A stretch of DNA of 35,318 nucleotides from Micromonospora phaseoli (GCF_900109115.1 NZ_FNYV01000021.1:1-35318); one strand, 5' to 3'; numbered from the stretch's first letter, positions 16,073 to 24,446 are shown. A program made the numbers and translations. Notes: generated by a model not told the origin, from the letters alone.

Positions 16073-16099
16073 TGGCGGCAGGGTGGGGGTGAACCGCCA
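16073..16099. promoter_or_regulatory. Inverted repeat between mocR-type gene and divergent genes
   Basis: TGGCGG (16073-16078) and CCGCCA (16094-16099) form an inverted repeat with a 15-nt spacer in the short gap between divergent genes. Its distance from both starts (11 and 21 nt) suits an operator for the MocR protein. GGACC occurs just outside it, at 16064-16068 and 16101-16105. Binding is inferred from position only. Confidence 0.45.
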
Positions 16100-16120
16100 C
16101 CGGACCCGGGAGTTGACCTC

Positions 16121-16363
16121 GTGACCCTCGCTTACCTTCTGACCACGCTCCACCCCGGCGCCCCCGGTGCCCCGGGCCGGATGCTCGGGCTGGGCGCGAT
16201 CTTCACGGCGACCACGCCGGTGGTGTTCGCCGGCTACGGGCTCGGTGCCGCGGCCGTACGCCGACGCGTGCTGGGCCGCCTCCGGGTGGCCGACTGGCGG
16301 CGCCGGTGCTTCGCCGGATCGTTCCTGGGGCTCGGGCTGCTGCTGGCCCGCGCCGAAGCCTGA
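16121..16363 (+). pseudogene. 5'-truncated LysE-family exporter fragment
   Basis: 80 aa from GTG at 16121. The sequence matches only the C-terminal part of LysE/RhtB-type amino-acid exporters: MLGLGAIFTATTPVVFAGYGLGAAAVRRRV, shown here as the second-last membrane segment and loop, then WRRRCFAGSFLGLGLLLARAEA as the final one. Full exporters are about 200 aa. The N-terminal hydrophobic segments and the conserved early motifs are absent, and upstream sequence in all frames is mocR promoter DNA. A MocR regulator divergent from a LysE exporter is a common arrangement, so this is probably the remnant of the regulator's original target. It could still be translated as a small two-helix protein; GGGAG lies 10 nt upstream. 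Confidence 0.65.
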
Positions 16364-16380
16364 GTCGAGGGGAGTCGAGC

Positions 16381-17073
16381 ATGTACTTCGAGCACTCGTC
16401 CCAGGTGTGGGCGGAGCACCCCTCGCTCGTCGCCGGCGTCCTGTACGCCGAGAACCTCGCCGGTGAGCCCCGAAGCGAGCTGCCGCTGGCCGAGCTGCTC
16501 GGGTCGGCCCGGCAACGGCTGGCCGTGGGTACCGAGGCGGGCTTTCCGGAGATCCAGGCGTGGCGGCGGGCGTTCGCCCGGATGGGGCTGGCCCCCACCC
16601 GGTACCGCTGCGCGTCGGAGTCGCTGCTGCGGCGGATGCGGACCAGCGGCGACCTACCCCGGGTGCACCCGCTGGTCGACCTCGGCAACGCCGTCTCGGC
16701 CGCGTACGCCATCCCGGTCGGGATCCTCGACGTCGACCGCAGCGGCGGCGGCATCGAGGTGCGGCACGCCCGCGGCGACGAGCGCTATCTGACCTTCGGC
16801 GGTGTCGAGGAGCGACCCGAACCCGGTGAGGTGATCTTCGCCGATCCGCAGGGACGCGCGCACGCCCGGCGTTGGACCAACCGGCAGAGCGGCTGGTCGG
16901 CGGTGCGCGACGACACCTCCACCGTCCTGGTGGTGGTCGAGGCGGTGCACGACTCGGCCGCGCAGGGCGTGCCGCGCCTACTGGACACACTCGCCGCCGG
17001 GCTGCGGCAGGGCTGGGGCGTCGATAGCCGGGTCGGCATGCTGACGCCACTGCGGCCGCGATTCCAGGCGTGA
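16381..17073 (+). CDS. B3/B4 tRNA-binding domain protein
   Basis: 230 aa from ATG at 16381 with GGGGAG about 7 nt upstream. The chain matches the stand-alone B3/B4 domain (PF03483) known from the beta subunit of phenylalanyl-tRNA synthetase. Recognisable blocks are PEIQAWRRAFARMGLAPTRYRCASESLLRR (partly quoted: about residues 60-85), then LPRVHPLVDLGNAVSAAYAIPVG and a late VIFADPQGRAHARRWTNRQSG. In stand-alone form these proteins are suspected to act in tRNA editing or binding, but no reaction is shown. It sits 17 nt behind the LysE fragment, so the MocR regulator probably controls both. Convergent with the next gene. Confidence 0.88.
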   Translation: MYFEHSSQVWAEHPSLVAGVLYAENLAGEPRSELPLAELLGSARQRLAVGTEAGFPEIQAWRRAFARMGLAPTRYRCASESLLRRMRTSGDLPRVHPLVDLGNAVSAAYAIPVGILDVDRSGGGIEVRHARGDERYLTFGGVEERPEPGEVIFADPQGRAHARRWTNRQSGWSAVRDDTSTVLVVVEAVHDSAAQGVPRLLDTLAAGLRQGWGVDSRVGMLTPLRPRFQA

Positions 17074-17085
17074 CCGCGGAACCGG

Positions 17086-17688
17086 TCAGGCGGTCTGCCC
17101 GGGGGCGAGGTAGCGGTAGCCGGGGACGGTCTCGCCGAACCAGCCGTTGACGCTGGCCAGGCCACGCTCGTTGAGCTGGGCGTCGTGGATCGGGAAGACC
17201 TCCGGCGCGGCGATGCCGGTGGCGAAGTCGATCGCCTCGGTCAGCTTGAGCCAGGACGCCTGCGCCGGCACCAGCAGGGTCCGCACCGGTCGGCCCGGCG
17301 GGTGCAGCGAGTCGCCCGGGTGGTAGACCTCGTCGGCGACGAGGTATCCGAGATTGACGCAGCCGGGCTGCCCGTCGTGGATGGTGGCGTGCCGCCCGCC
17401 GACCGCGGTGACGTCGAGGCCCGCGGCGGTGAACCGCTCCCCCGCCCGAACCCGGGTCACCGGCAGCGGCGCCAGGTCCGGCAGGACGGCGCCCTCCGGC
17501 ACGAAGACCGGCACGCCGAGGCCGGCCAGCCGCAGCACGTCGATGTGATCGGTGTGTTCGTGACTGACCAGGACGGCGTCCGCGCCGGCCAGGGCGCGCG
17601 GCTCGCTCCAGGTGCCCGGATCGAGCACGAGGACGCCGCCGTCGTGTTCGATCCGTACGCAGGAATGCGTGTACTTCGTGATCCGCAT
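17086..17688 (-). CDS. UlaG-like MBL-fold metal-dependent hydrolase
   Basis: 200 aa metallo-beta-lactamase-superfamily protein of the short UlaG/RomA-like type. It starts MRITKYTHSCVRIEHDGGVLVLDPG, where the early His-Ser-Cys is typical of this branch. The main metal motif is SHEHTDHIDVL (about 43-53, HxHxDH), followed by GGRHATIH, HPGDSL and the late FPIHDAQLNERGL. Substrate is unknown; relatives hydrolyse phosphodiester, lactone or lactam bonds. Cytoplasmic, no signal peptide. It lies 55 nt downstream of the MarR regulator on the same strand and may be in its transcript. Confidence 0.9.
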   Translation of the reverse strand: MRITKYTHSCVRIEHDGGVLVLDPGTWSEPRALAGADAVLVSHEHTDHIDVLRLAGLGVPVFVPEGAVLPDLAPLPVTRVRAGERFTAAGLDVTAVGGRHATIHDGQPGCVNLGYLVADEVYHPGDSLHPPGRPVRTLLVPAQASWLKLTEAIDFATGIAAPEVFPIHDAQLNERGLASVNGWFGETVPGYRYLAPGQTA

Positions 17689-17743
17689 GCGTGGGACCGT
17701 ACGTGGTCCGGCGCGCCGCCGTTGTCCGGTGAGTTGGTCGGCG

Positions 17744-18292
17744 TCAGGCGTCGGCGGGCCGGCGGCGAGGGCCCCGGCCGGTCGGTGCCCGCTCCACCGT
17801 CTCCTCGACCACCTGGCACAGGTCGGTGAGGGGATCGACCGCCTGCGCCGCGCCGGCCACCTGTTGCAGCAGCGCCCGCAGCGTCGCGGCCTGCTCGGGT
17901 GGCAACGTCTGCAGCAGGCGCGACTCCACCGCCCGTAGCGCCGCCCGCCGGTGCCGCGCGGCCTCGTGGCCGGCGTCGGTGAGGGTCACCAGGCGGCTGC
18001 GCCGGTCCGTCGGGTCGGGCCGGCGGCGCACCAGCCCGCCGCGCTCCAGGTCGTCGATCAGGTACGTCAGCACGGTGCGGTCGATCCCCAGTTCCTCGGC
18101 GATCGCGCCCTGGTTGCGGGCGGGCCGGCGGTCGGCGGCGGTGAGCACCTGGTAGCCGCGTGGCCCGCCGGGCAGGTCGCCGACGGCATGATCGGCGGCG
18201 CGGACGTAGGCGCGGAAGACGACACCGAGCATCCACCCGAGGTCGTCGGTGATCGGGTCGGGACGGGGGTCGCTGGCCTGCGCGCCGGTCAT
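17744..18292 (-). CDS. MarR-family transcriptional regulator
   Basis: 182 aa. The winged-helix core spans about 45-115: GYQVLTAADRRPARNQGAIAEELG region, recognition helix near TVLTYLIDDLERGGLVRR, and the wing with the family-typical DPTDRRSRLVTLTDAG. Helices at both ends would form the dimer interface. It diverges from the luciferase-like/hemerythrin gene, with an AT-rich palindrome between them. A possible -10 TAACCT (minus strand, 18298-18303) ends 5 nt before the ATG at 18290-18292 and no ribosome site is visible, so the mRNA may be leaderless. Likely represses itself and the oxidoreductase; the inducer is unknown. Confidence 0.92.
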   Translation of the reverse strand: MTGAQASDPRPDPITDDLGWMLGVVFRAYVRAADHAVGDLPGGPRGYQVLTAADRRPARNQGAIAEELGIDRTVLTYLIDDLERGGLVRRRPDPTDRRSRLVTLTDAGHEAARHRRAALRAVESRLLQTLPPEQAATLRALLQQVAGAAQAVDPLTDLCQVVEETVERAPTGRGPRRRPADA

Positions 18293-18320
18293 CCTGCCAG
18301 GTTATCGCAGATCACAGACT

Positions 18321-18351
18321 TTATTGTGGCTAGATATTCTACAGGCAATAA
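18321..18351. promoter_or_regulatory. AT-rich palindrome, probable MarR operator
   Basis: A 31-bp imperfect palindrome. The left arm TTATTGTGGCTAGA and the reverse complement of the right arm, TTATTGCCTGTAGA, match at 10 of 14 positions around a TAT centre. It is strikingly AT-rich for this genome and sits between the divergent MarR and luciferase-like/hemerythrin genes. TATTCT at 18335-18340 could be the -10 of the rightward gene, so a bound regulator would block it. Confidence 0.72.
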
Positions 18352-18400
18352 CATTGCCCCGGTGGCTGATCGCCGCCGAGCGACCGGGAGGAACACCGAG

Positions 18401-19990
18401 ATGAGCGACTACGGGCACCCACTGACCTTCGGGTCGTTCCTGACCCCGGGCAACGCCGACCCCATGCAGCCGGTCCGCCTGGCCATGCTCTCCGAGCAGG
18501 TCGGACTCGACCTGGTCACGTTCCAGGACCACCCGTACCAGCCGGCCTTCCTGGACACCTGGACGCTGCTCAGCTACGTGGCCGCTCGGACCGAACGCGT
18601 ACGTCTGTCGGCGAACGTCACGAACCTGCCGCTGCGCCCACCCGCCGTGCTCGCCCGGGCCGTGGCCAGCCTCGACCTGCTCAGCGCCGGCCGGGTGGAG
18701 CTCGGCCTCGGCGCCGGCGCGTTCTGGGACGCCATCGAGGCGATGGGTGGCCGGCGGCTCTCCCCCGGGCAGGGCGTACAGGCGCTGGCGGAGGCGATCG
18801 AGATCATCCGACAGATCTGGGACGCCGACGCCCGAGGCGGCGTCCGGGTCGACGGTGAGTTCCACCGGGCGCTCGGCGCCAAGCGCGGGCCGGCGCCCGC
18901 CCACGACGTGGGCATCTGGCTCGGCGCCTACAAGCCACGCATGCTCGCCCTGACCGGCCGCCGGGCGGATGGCTGGCTGCCCTCGCTGGCATACCTCCAG
19001 CCCGGCGACCTGACCAGGGGAAACGCGATCATCGACGAGTCCGCCGAGGACGCTGGCCGCTCCCCGTCCGACGTACTCCGGCTGCTCAACATCAACGGGC
19101 GGTTCACGACGGTCGGCCGCGGCCAACTGGACGGCCCGGCCGAGCAGTGGGCCGAGGAGCTCGCCGACCTCGCCCTGACCGAGGGGGTCAGCACCTTCAT
19201 CCTCGGCAGCGACAACCCGGACGACCTGCGACGGTTCGCCGCCGAGGTGGCGCCGGCCGCAAGGGAGCTGGTCGCCGCCGAACGCACCACGGGCTCGACC
19301 ACCACCGGGCAGACCACCACCGGGCAGACCGCCACCGGGCAGGCCGCCACCAGCGTGGCGCAGCCGGCCCGCCGGAGCGCCGTCGGTGCCGCGCCGTTCA
19401 CCGTGGTACCGACACCCGACGACGGCGTACGCCGCAGCGACGTGCGGGTGTGGGACGAGTCGGCCCGACCGACCGGGCCGGCACCGGACCCGGAACGCGC
19501 CTACACCGCACACGAGCAGGCCGGCGCGCAGCACCTGATCGACGTGCACGACGGGCTGCGCGCCGAACTGGCCCAGATCCACGATTTGATCGAACAGGTC
19601 GCCGCCGGTCTGATCGACGTCGGTAGCGCCCGGTCGCACATCAACACGATGACCATGCGGCAGAACAAGTGGACGCTCGGCACCTACTGCGAGTCGTACT
19701 GCCGGGTGGTGACCACCCACCACACCATCGAGGACCGCTCGCTCTTCCCACACCTGCGCCGGGCCGACCCGCGACTCGATCCGGTCATCGACCGGCTCGA
19801 GGAGGAGCACCACGCGATCCACGACGTACTGGAAGGCGTCGACCGCGCGCTGGTCGCCTTCGTCGCCACCTCGGACGGGATGGCCGAGCTGCGGGCCGCG
19901 GTCGACCTGCTCAGCGACACGCTGCTGTCGCACCTGTCCTACGAGGAGCGCGAGCTGGTCGAGCCGCTGGCCCGGCTGGGCGCGCACTGA
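18401..19990 (+). CDS. Luciferase-like flavin oxidoreductase fused to hemerythrin domain
   Basis: 529 aa from ATG at 18401 with GGGAGG 9 nt upstream. Residues 1 to about 290 are a luciferase-like (LLM) oxidoreductase that uses FMN or F420: LTFGSFLTPGNAD, RVELGLGAGAFWDAIEAMGG, then ADGWLPSLAYL and the late STFILGSDNPDDLRRFA. Residues 293-365 are a Thr/Gly/Pro-rich linker with short repeats. Residues about 366-529 form a four-helix hemerythrin-like domain with candidate di-iron ligands His383, His440/441 with Glu444, His470/471 and His474, and His511 with Glu515. The pairing suggests an oxidoreductase coupled to O2, NO or redox sensing or delivery; this is inference. Probably under control of the divergent MarR regulator. 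Confidence 0.92.
   Translation: MSDYGHPLTFGSFLTPGNADPMQPVRLAMLSEQVGLDLVTFQDHPYQPAFLDTWTLLSYVAARTERVRLSANVTNLPLRPPAVLARAVASLDLLSAGRVELGLGAGAFWDAIEAMGGRRLSPGQGVQALAEAIEIIRQIWDADARGGVRVDGEFHRALGAKRGPAPAHDVGIWLGAYKPRMLALTGRRADGWLPSLAYLQPGDLTRGNAIIDESAEDAGRSPSDVLRLLNINGRFTTVGRGQLDGPAEQWAEELADLALTEGVSTFILGSDNPDDLRRFAAEVAPAARELVAAERTTGSTTTGQTTTGQTATGQAATSVAQPARRSAVGAAPFTVVPTPDDGVRRSDVRVWDESARPTGPAPDPERAYTAHEQAGAQHLIDVHDGLRAELAQIHDLIEQVAAGLIDVGSARSHINTMTMRQNKWTLGTYCESYCRVVTTHHTIEDRSLFPHLRRADPRLDPVIDRLEEEHHAIHDVLEGVDRALVAFVATSDGMAELRAAVDLLSDTLLSHLSYEERELVEPLARLGAH
19298..19351 (+). repeat. 15-nt tandem repeat in the fusion linker
   Basis: Three 15-nt units (19298-19312, 19313-19327, 19328-19342) of the form ACC(A/G)CCACCGGGCAG plus a partial fourth to 19351. 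They encode TTTGQ, TTTGQ, TATGQ and AAT in the linker between the oxidoreductase and hemerythrin domains. Unit number is likely to vary between strains by slippage. Confidence 0.85.
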
Positions 19991-20003
19991 ACCCGCCTCC
20001 CCG

Positions 20004-22166
20004 TCACCGATGCCTGGCCGGCAGCACGCGCGCCAGCCAGCCCGGCTGCCACCAGTTGCGCTCGCCGAGTAGTTGCATGGTGGCCGGCACCAGCACCAGG
20101 CGGACCAGGGTGGCGTCGATGAGGATGCCGGCGGCCAGACCGAGCCCCATCACCTGCAGGCTCGGATCGTCACCGAAGGCGAACCCGCCGAACACCACGA
20201 TCATGATGGCAGCCGCGGCGGTGATGACCCGCGCGGTCGCGGCCAGACCGTGCCGCACCGCGAGCGAGTTGTCGCCGGTGCGACGGTACTCCTCGCGTAC
20301 CCGGGACAGCAGGAACACCTCGTAGTCCATGGACAGCCCGAAGATCAACACGAACATGGTCATTGGCACCCACGCCTCCACCGGGCCGGTGCCCTCCCGG
20401 CCGATCAGCCCCAGCCCCCAGCCCCACTGGAAAACCGCGACAATCAGTCCGTACGCCGCACCGATCGACAGCAGGTTGACCAGCACCGCCTTGAGCGCCA
20501 CGAGCGGAGCCCGCAACAGCACCGTGAGCAGCAGGAAGGACAGCAGCAGTACGGCACCCACCATGACTGGCAGGCGGGCCCGGGTGTAGTCGGCGAAGTC
20601 CACCACGGCGGCGGTCGGGCCGGTGACGTACACGGTCGCCGTGGTGCCGCCCGGGATCACCGTGTCACGCAGCCGGTGCACCAGGTCGGCGGTGCGTTCG
20701 TCCTGCGGGCCGGTGGCCGGCTGCACGGTGAGCAGCGCCACGTCGCCCCCAGCTGCCGGCAGGACCGGGGACACCACCGCCACGTGGGGGTCGTCGGCCA
20801 GCCGGTCGGCCAGCCCGGTCAGCACGCCGGCGGCGTTGCCCGGACTGTCGGCGACCAGCAGCAGCGGACCGTTGGCGCCCGGCCCGAATCCCTGCGCGAT
20901 CAGATCGAAGGCCCGCCGCGTGGTGTCCTCGGTGGACCGATTGCCGGCATCGGCGAAGCCCAGACGCAGGTCCAACACCGGGGCGCTGAGCAGGGCGAGC
21001 ACCGCCAGGCTGCCGGCCACGGCGAGCACCGGCCGGCGCTGCACCGCGCCGGCGTACCGGCTCCACCGCCCACCCCGCACCGGATCGCCCGCACGCGCCA
21101 GATCGACCTCCTGGGCGGGCCCGTCGTCGGCGGTCCGGGTGTAGGGCAGCCGGAGCCGGTCGACGTGCCGGCCGACGATGCCGAGCAGCGCAGGCAACAG
21201 CGTCGCGGTGGCCGCGAGCACGGCGAGCACCCCGGTGGCCAGCCCGATCGCCAGGGAGCGCACCACCGCTAGGTCGAACAGCAGCAGACCGGCCAGGGAA
21301 GTCACCACGGTCAGCCCCGCCACGAAAACCGCCCGCCCGGCCGTACCCATCGCCGCGACCGTCGCGGCGGTCGGATCCAGGCCGGCGCGTAGCCCTTCCC
21401 GGTAACGGGTCACGATGAACAGGGCATAGTCGATGCCGATGCCGATCGCCACCATGGTGGTCGCCGGGATCACGAACGCCGGCATGGTCACCCACAGCGC
21501 CAGCGCCAACACCAGGCTCACGCCGGTGCCGACACCGAACAGCGCGGTGCCGATCGGCAACAGCATCGCCAGCACCGAGCCGAACGCGACCAGCAGGATC
21601 ACCACCGCGGCGAGTAGGCCGACCGCCTCGGTGCTGAAGTCGCCCTCCTCGGCCAGGTGCTCGCCGCCGCCAACCTCGACCTGCAGCCCCAGGACCGGGT
21701 CGGCGACGGTGGCGGCTTCCCGCGCCGCCGCCCGGATCACTGCGGCGTCACGCTCCAGATCGTCGGTCGACCGTTCGGCGAACGAGATCTCGGCGTACGC
21801 CACCGTGCCGTCCGGCGCGATGCGGTGTCCGCCGTCGTCGTCGTACGGGCCGGCCACCGCCACGTCCGGCACCTGCCGGTCGACCTGCGCCAGCAGGTCC
21901 TGCACCGTGCGGCGCACCCGCGGGTCACCCACCCCGGCCTCGGCCGCGACCACCAGGAGCGCCTGCTCCCCGCCGTACGCGGACAGTCCGGCGCGCTGCA
22001 ACACCTGCGCGGCCGTCGCCGTAGGCGATCCGGGCACCGGGCCGCTCTCGCTGAACGTCGGCCGGGCCACTGTCGCGACGGCGGCGCAGCCGGCCAGGAT
22101 CAACAGCCAGACGGTCAGCACCGTCCAGCGGCGTCGGTGGCAGAAACGGGCGAGGCTGGGCAGCAT
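20004..22166 (-). CDS. MMPL-family RND transporter
   Basis: 720 aa from ATG at 22164-22166 (GGAGAG just upstream; the frame is open further upstream but only as non-protein-like sequence). Two halves each have one membrane helix, a large extracytoplasmic loop and five more helices, giving about 12 in total. The proton-relay Asp-Tyr pairs are visible in both halves: GIGIDYALFIVTRYREGL and GLSMDYEVFLLSRVREEY. It belongs with proton-driven MMPL exporters that move lipids, siderophores or drugs outward across the cytoplasmic membrane. It lies 134 nt behind a two-component pair on the same strand, which probably regulates it. Substrate unknown. Confidence 0.93.
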   Translation of the reverse strand: MLPSLARFCHRRRWTVLTVWLLILAGCAAVATVARPTFSESGPVPGSPTATAAQVLQRAGLSAYGGEQALLVVAAEAGVGDPRVRRTVQDLLAQVDRQVPDVAVAGPYDDDGGHRIAPDGTVAYAEISFAERSTDDLERDAAVIRAAAREAATVADPVLGLQVEVGGGEHLAEEGDFSTEAVGLLAAVVILLVAFGSVLAMLLPIGTALFGVGTGVSLVLALALWVTMPAFVIPATTMVAIGIGIDYALFIVTRYREGLRAGLDPTAATVAAMGTAGRAVFVAGLTVVTSLAGLLLFDLAVVRSLAIGLATGVLAVLAATATLLPALLGIVGRHVDRLRLPYTRTADDGPAQEVDLARAGDPVRGGRWSRYAGAVQRRPVLAVAGSLAVLALLSAPVLDLRLGFADAGNRSTEDTTRRAFDLIAQGFGPGANGPLLLVADSPGNAAGVLTGLADRLADDPHVAVVSPVLPAAGGDVALLTVQPATGPQDERTADLVHRLRDTVIPGGTTATVYVTGPTAAVVDFADYTRARLPVMVGAVLLLSFLLLTVLLRAPLVALKAVLVNLLSIGAAYGLIVAVFQWGWGLGLIGREGTGPVEAWVPMTMFVLIFGLSMDYEVFLLSRVREEYRRTGDNSLAVRHGLAATARVITAAAAIMIVVFGGFAFGDDPSLQVMGLGLAAGILIDATLVRLVLVPATMQLLGERNWWQPGWLARVLPARHR

Positions 22167-22300
22167 CGGCTCTCCAACGGATCGGCGGCGGTGCTGGGTC
22201 GACCGGCACCGCTGGCCATCCTGGTCGGCCCGGGCCGGCCTGCCATCCGTCGGTGGGCGGCATCTCGGCTGCGTCGACCGCCGTACCCCGGCTCGGTTGG

Positions 22301-22987
22301 CTACAGCGCGCGGCGGCCCGGCATTACCAGACCGGCCTCGTAGGCGAAGACCACCAGTTGGGCGCGGTCCCGGGCAGCCAACTTGATCATCGCGCGGGAG
22401 ACGTGGGTACGCGCGGTCGCCGGGCTGATCACCAGGTGTGCGGCGATGTCCTCGTTGGACATCCCACACCCGGCCAGGGCTACGACCTCCCGTTCTCGGT
22501 CGGTCAGCCGGGCCAACTCGGCGTTGCGGTCCCCGGTCGACGGCCCACCGGGGGTGGCCGCGAAGGCCCGGATCAGCCGCGCGGCGACGCTCGGCGCGAG
22601 CAGTGCCTCGCCGCGCGCCGCGGACCGCACTCCGCGCAACAGGTCCACCGGCTCGGCGTCCTTGAGCAGGAATCCGCAGGCCCCGCCGCGCAACGCGGGC
22701 AACACGTACTCGTCCAACTCGAAGGTGGTGAGGATGACCACCCGCACACCGGACAGCGCCGGATCGGCGACGATGTCGGCGGTGGCGGCCAGCCCGTCGC
22801 GGTGCGGCATCCGCACATCCATCAACACCACCGACGGCCGGCAGGCCCGCACCACCTGCACCGCGGACGTACCGTCGGCAGCCTCGCCCACCACCTCGAT
22901 GTCCGGTTCGGCCGCCAGCAGTGCGCGCAGCCCGGCCCGGACCAGCGTCTGGTCATCGACCAGCACCACCCGAATCGGGCCACTCAT
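22301..22987 (-). CDS. NarL/LuxR-type response regulator
   Basis: 228 aa from ATG at 22985-22987. The receiver domain has the acidic pair Asp11-Asp12, phosphoacceptor Asp57 in VVLMDVRMP, Thr87/88 and Lys109 in FLLKDAEP. A LuxR-type helix-turn-helix follows: LTDREREVVALAGCGMSNEDIA, then TARTHVSRAMIKLAARDRAQL. The start overlaps the kinase stop (ATGA), so the pair is translationally coupled. The nearest downstream gene is the MMPL exporter, the likely target. Confidence 0.95.
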   Translation of the reverse strand: MSGPIRVVLVDDQTLVRAGLRALLAAEPDIEVVGEAADGTSAVQVVRACRPSVVLMDVRMPHRDGLAATADIVADPALSGVRVVILTTFELDEYVLPALRGGACGFLLKDAEPVDLLRGVRSAARGEALLAPSVAARLIRAFAATPGGPSTGDRNAELARLTDREREVVALAGCGMSNEDIAAHLVISPATARTHVSRAMIKLAARDRAQLVVFAYEAGLVMPGRRAL

Positions 22988-24237
22988 GCCGCAGCCCCGC
23001 TGCGGTCGCCGCCCGCCGGCCCACCGGCCCCGGGCCTGGAGCCGCCCGGGCTGGGGACCGCGTGATCCGGGCCGACGGCCAGCGGCAGCAGGGCCCACAC
23101 CCGGAAGCCGCCGTCCGCCTCCGGGCCGGCGGCGAAGGCTCCGCCGAGGGTCCTGGCCCGCTCCCGCATGCCGACCAGGCCACGGCCGCCACCGGGCAGC
23201 CCACCCGGCCCGCCCTGGCCGTGGCTGCGTACCTCCACCTCCAGCGCGGTGCCGGTACGGCACACCCGCAGCCGGGCCGCCGCGCCCGGCCCGGCATGCC
23301 GGGCGACGTTGGTCAACGCCTCCTGGACGAGCCGGTACGACGCCAGCGCGACGACATCGGGTACGGCCGGGGCGGCACCACCTGGCGGCCCGGCATCGGG
23401 CCAGGTAGCGACGTCCGCAAGGTCGATCTGGGCCTCGACCGGCAGCCCGGCGGCGCGGATGGCGTCGACGAGGTCAGGCAGGTCCGCCAGGGCGGCGGCC
23501 GGACGCAGCCCGGACGGTGCCGCACCGAGCACCGCGCGCAGTTCACCGAGCGCGTCGTTGGCCAGCCCGCGGATGGCGGTCAACGCCTCCCGTTGCGGAC
23601 CGCCGGCACCGGACCGGTCCAGGTGCACGGCCACCCCGGCTTGCAGGCTGATCGTGGCCAACTTGTGCGCCACCACGTCGTGAACCTCGCGGGCCATGCG
23701 CAGCCGCTCCTCGGCGGCGCCCCGGGCCGCCTCCTGCTCGGCTGTCTCGGCCCGGGCGGTGATCGCGGCGATCCGCTGCTGATGCAGGTAGACGGCGACG
23801 GCCAGGGCGCCCGCCCCGCCGAACCAGACCAACGAGGCGAAAGCGGTGTCGCCGACCGGTCCACCGCCCCAGCCCGCTACCGCGGTGACGAAGCCGACGC
23901 CGGCGACCACCACGACCGGCAGCCACAGCCGCCGCGATACGACGGGCAACAGCACGTACAGGGCCAGGAACGGGGCCAGGTAGATCGGGCCGGGCGCGTA
24001 GTCGAGGGCGATGTACGCGAAAGCCATCGGCATGGTGGTGACGGCGTACGCCCGGGGCCAGCGGCTGCGCCCGGCGAAGAGGAGCCCGCAGCCGATCAGC
24101 AACGTCACGCCGCGCGGGTCCAGCGGGGCCACCGAGCCGGCCGCCTCCTGCTCCTCGGCCGTGTGCGCCACCAGGAACAGGGTCGTCAACCCGACCGCGG
24201 TCAGCGCGTCGAGCAGGTAACGTCGCCAGCCTCTCAT
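22984..24237 (-). CDS. Sensor histidine kinase (HisKA_3 / NarL-system type)
   Basis: 417 aa from ATG at 24235-24237, with an upstream in-frame GTG at 24265-24267 as alternative; neither has a strong ribosome site. About five membrane segments fill residues 8-165, with little extracellular sequence, as in kinases that sense the membrane. The dimerisation H-box is MAREVHDVVAHKLATISLQAG with the phosphorylated His after Glu-Val. The ATPase domain has the N-box LVQEALTNVARHAG and a late GRGLVGMRERARTLGG. At the usual D-box the sequence reads VRSHGQGG, without the normal Asp before the Gly. Coupled to the response regulator by ATGA overlap. Confidence 0.93.
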   Translation of the reverse strand: MRGWRRYLLDALTAVGLTTLFLVAHTAEEQEAAGSVAPLDPRGVTLLIGCGLLFAGRSRWPRAYAVTTMPMAFAYIALDYAPGPIYLAPFLALYVLLPVVSRRLWLPVVVVAGVGFVTAVAGWGGGPVGDTAFASLVWFGGAGALAVAVYLHQQRIAAITARAETAEQEAARGAAEERLRMAREVHDVVAHKLATISLQAGVAVHLDRSGAGGPQREALTAIRGLANDALGELRAVLGAAPSGLRPAAALADLPDLVDAIRAAGLPVEAQIDLADVATWPDAGPPGGAAPAVPDVVALASYRLVQEALTNVARHAGPGAAARLRVCRTGTALEVEVRSHGQGGPGGLPGGGRGLVGMRERARTLGGAFAAGPEADGGFRVWALLPLAVGPDHAVPSPGGSRPGAGGPAGGDRSGAAA

Positions 24238-24446
24238 GCCGTCAACAGTAGGTGCGCGGGGGCGCACCGGCGTGCGCTCTACGCCGTATCCACGGCTACG
24301 TCCGACACCGTACGCAGCTCCTTCACCGGAGTACCTGCGTCAGGTGGCCGAGGAGTTCGCCGCCGGGCACCGGATGCGGCTCGTCGGCGGCGCCGTCACC
24401 CCCGCGGCGACCTGCACCGCCCTGCTGCGTTGCGCCCGCACCGCCG

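Noticed and set aside
20073..21272. Long plus-strand frame opposite the MMPL gene
   Set aside because: Gln/His/Arg-rich antisense frame; the minus strand has both MMPL Asp-Tyr motifs.
24236..24446. A plus-strand frame containing SPEYLRQVAEEFAAGHRMRL
   Set aside because: It looks slightly protein-like and might be a gene remnant, but it has no clear start, runs into the convergent permease gene, and matches no family I recognise.
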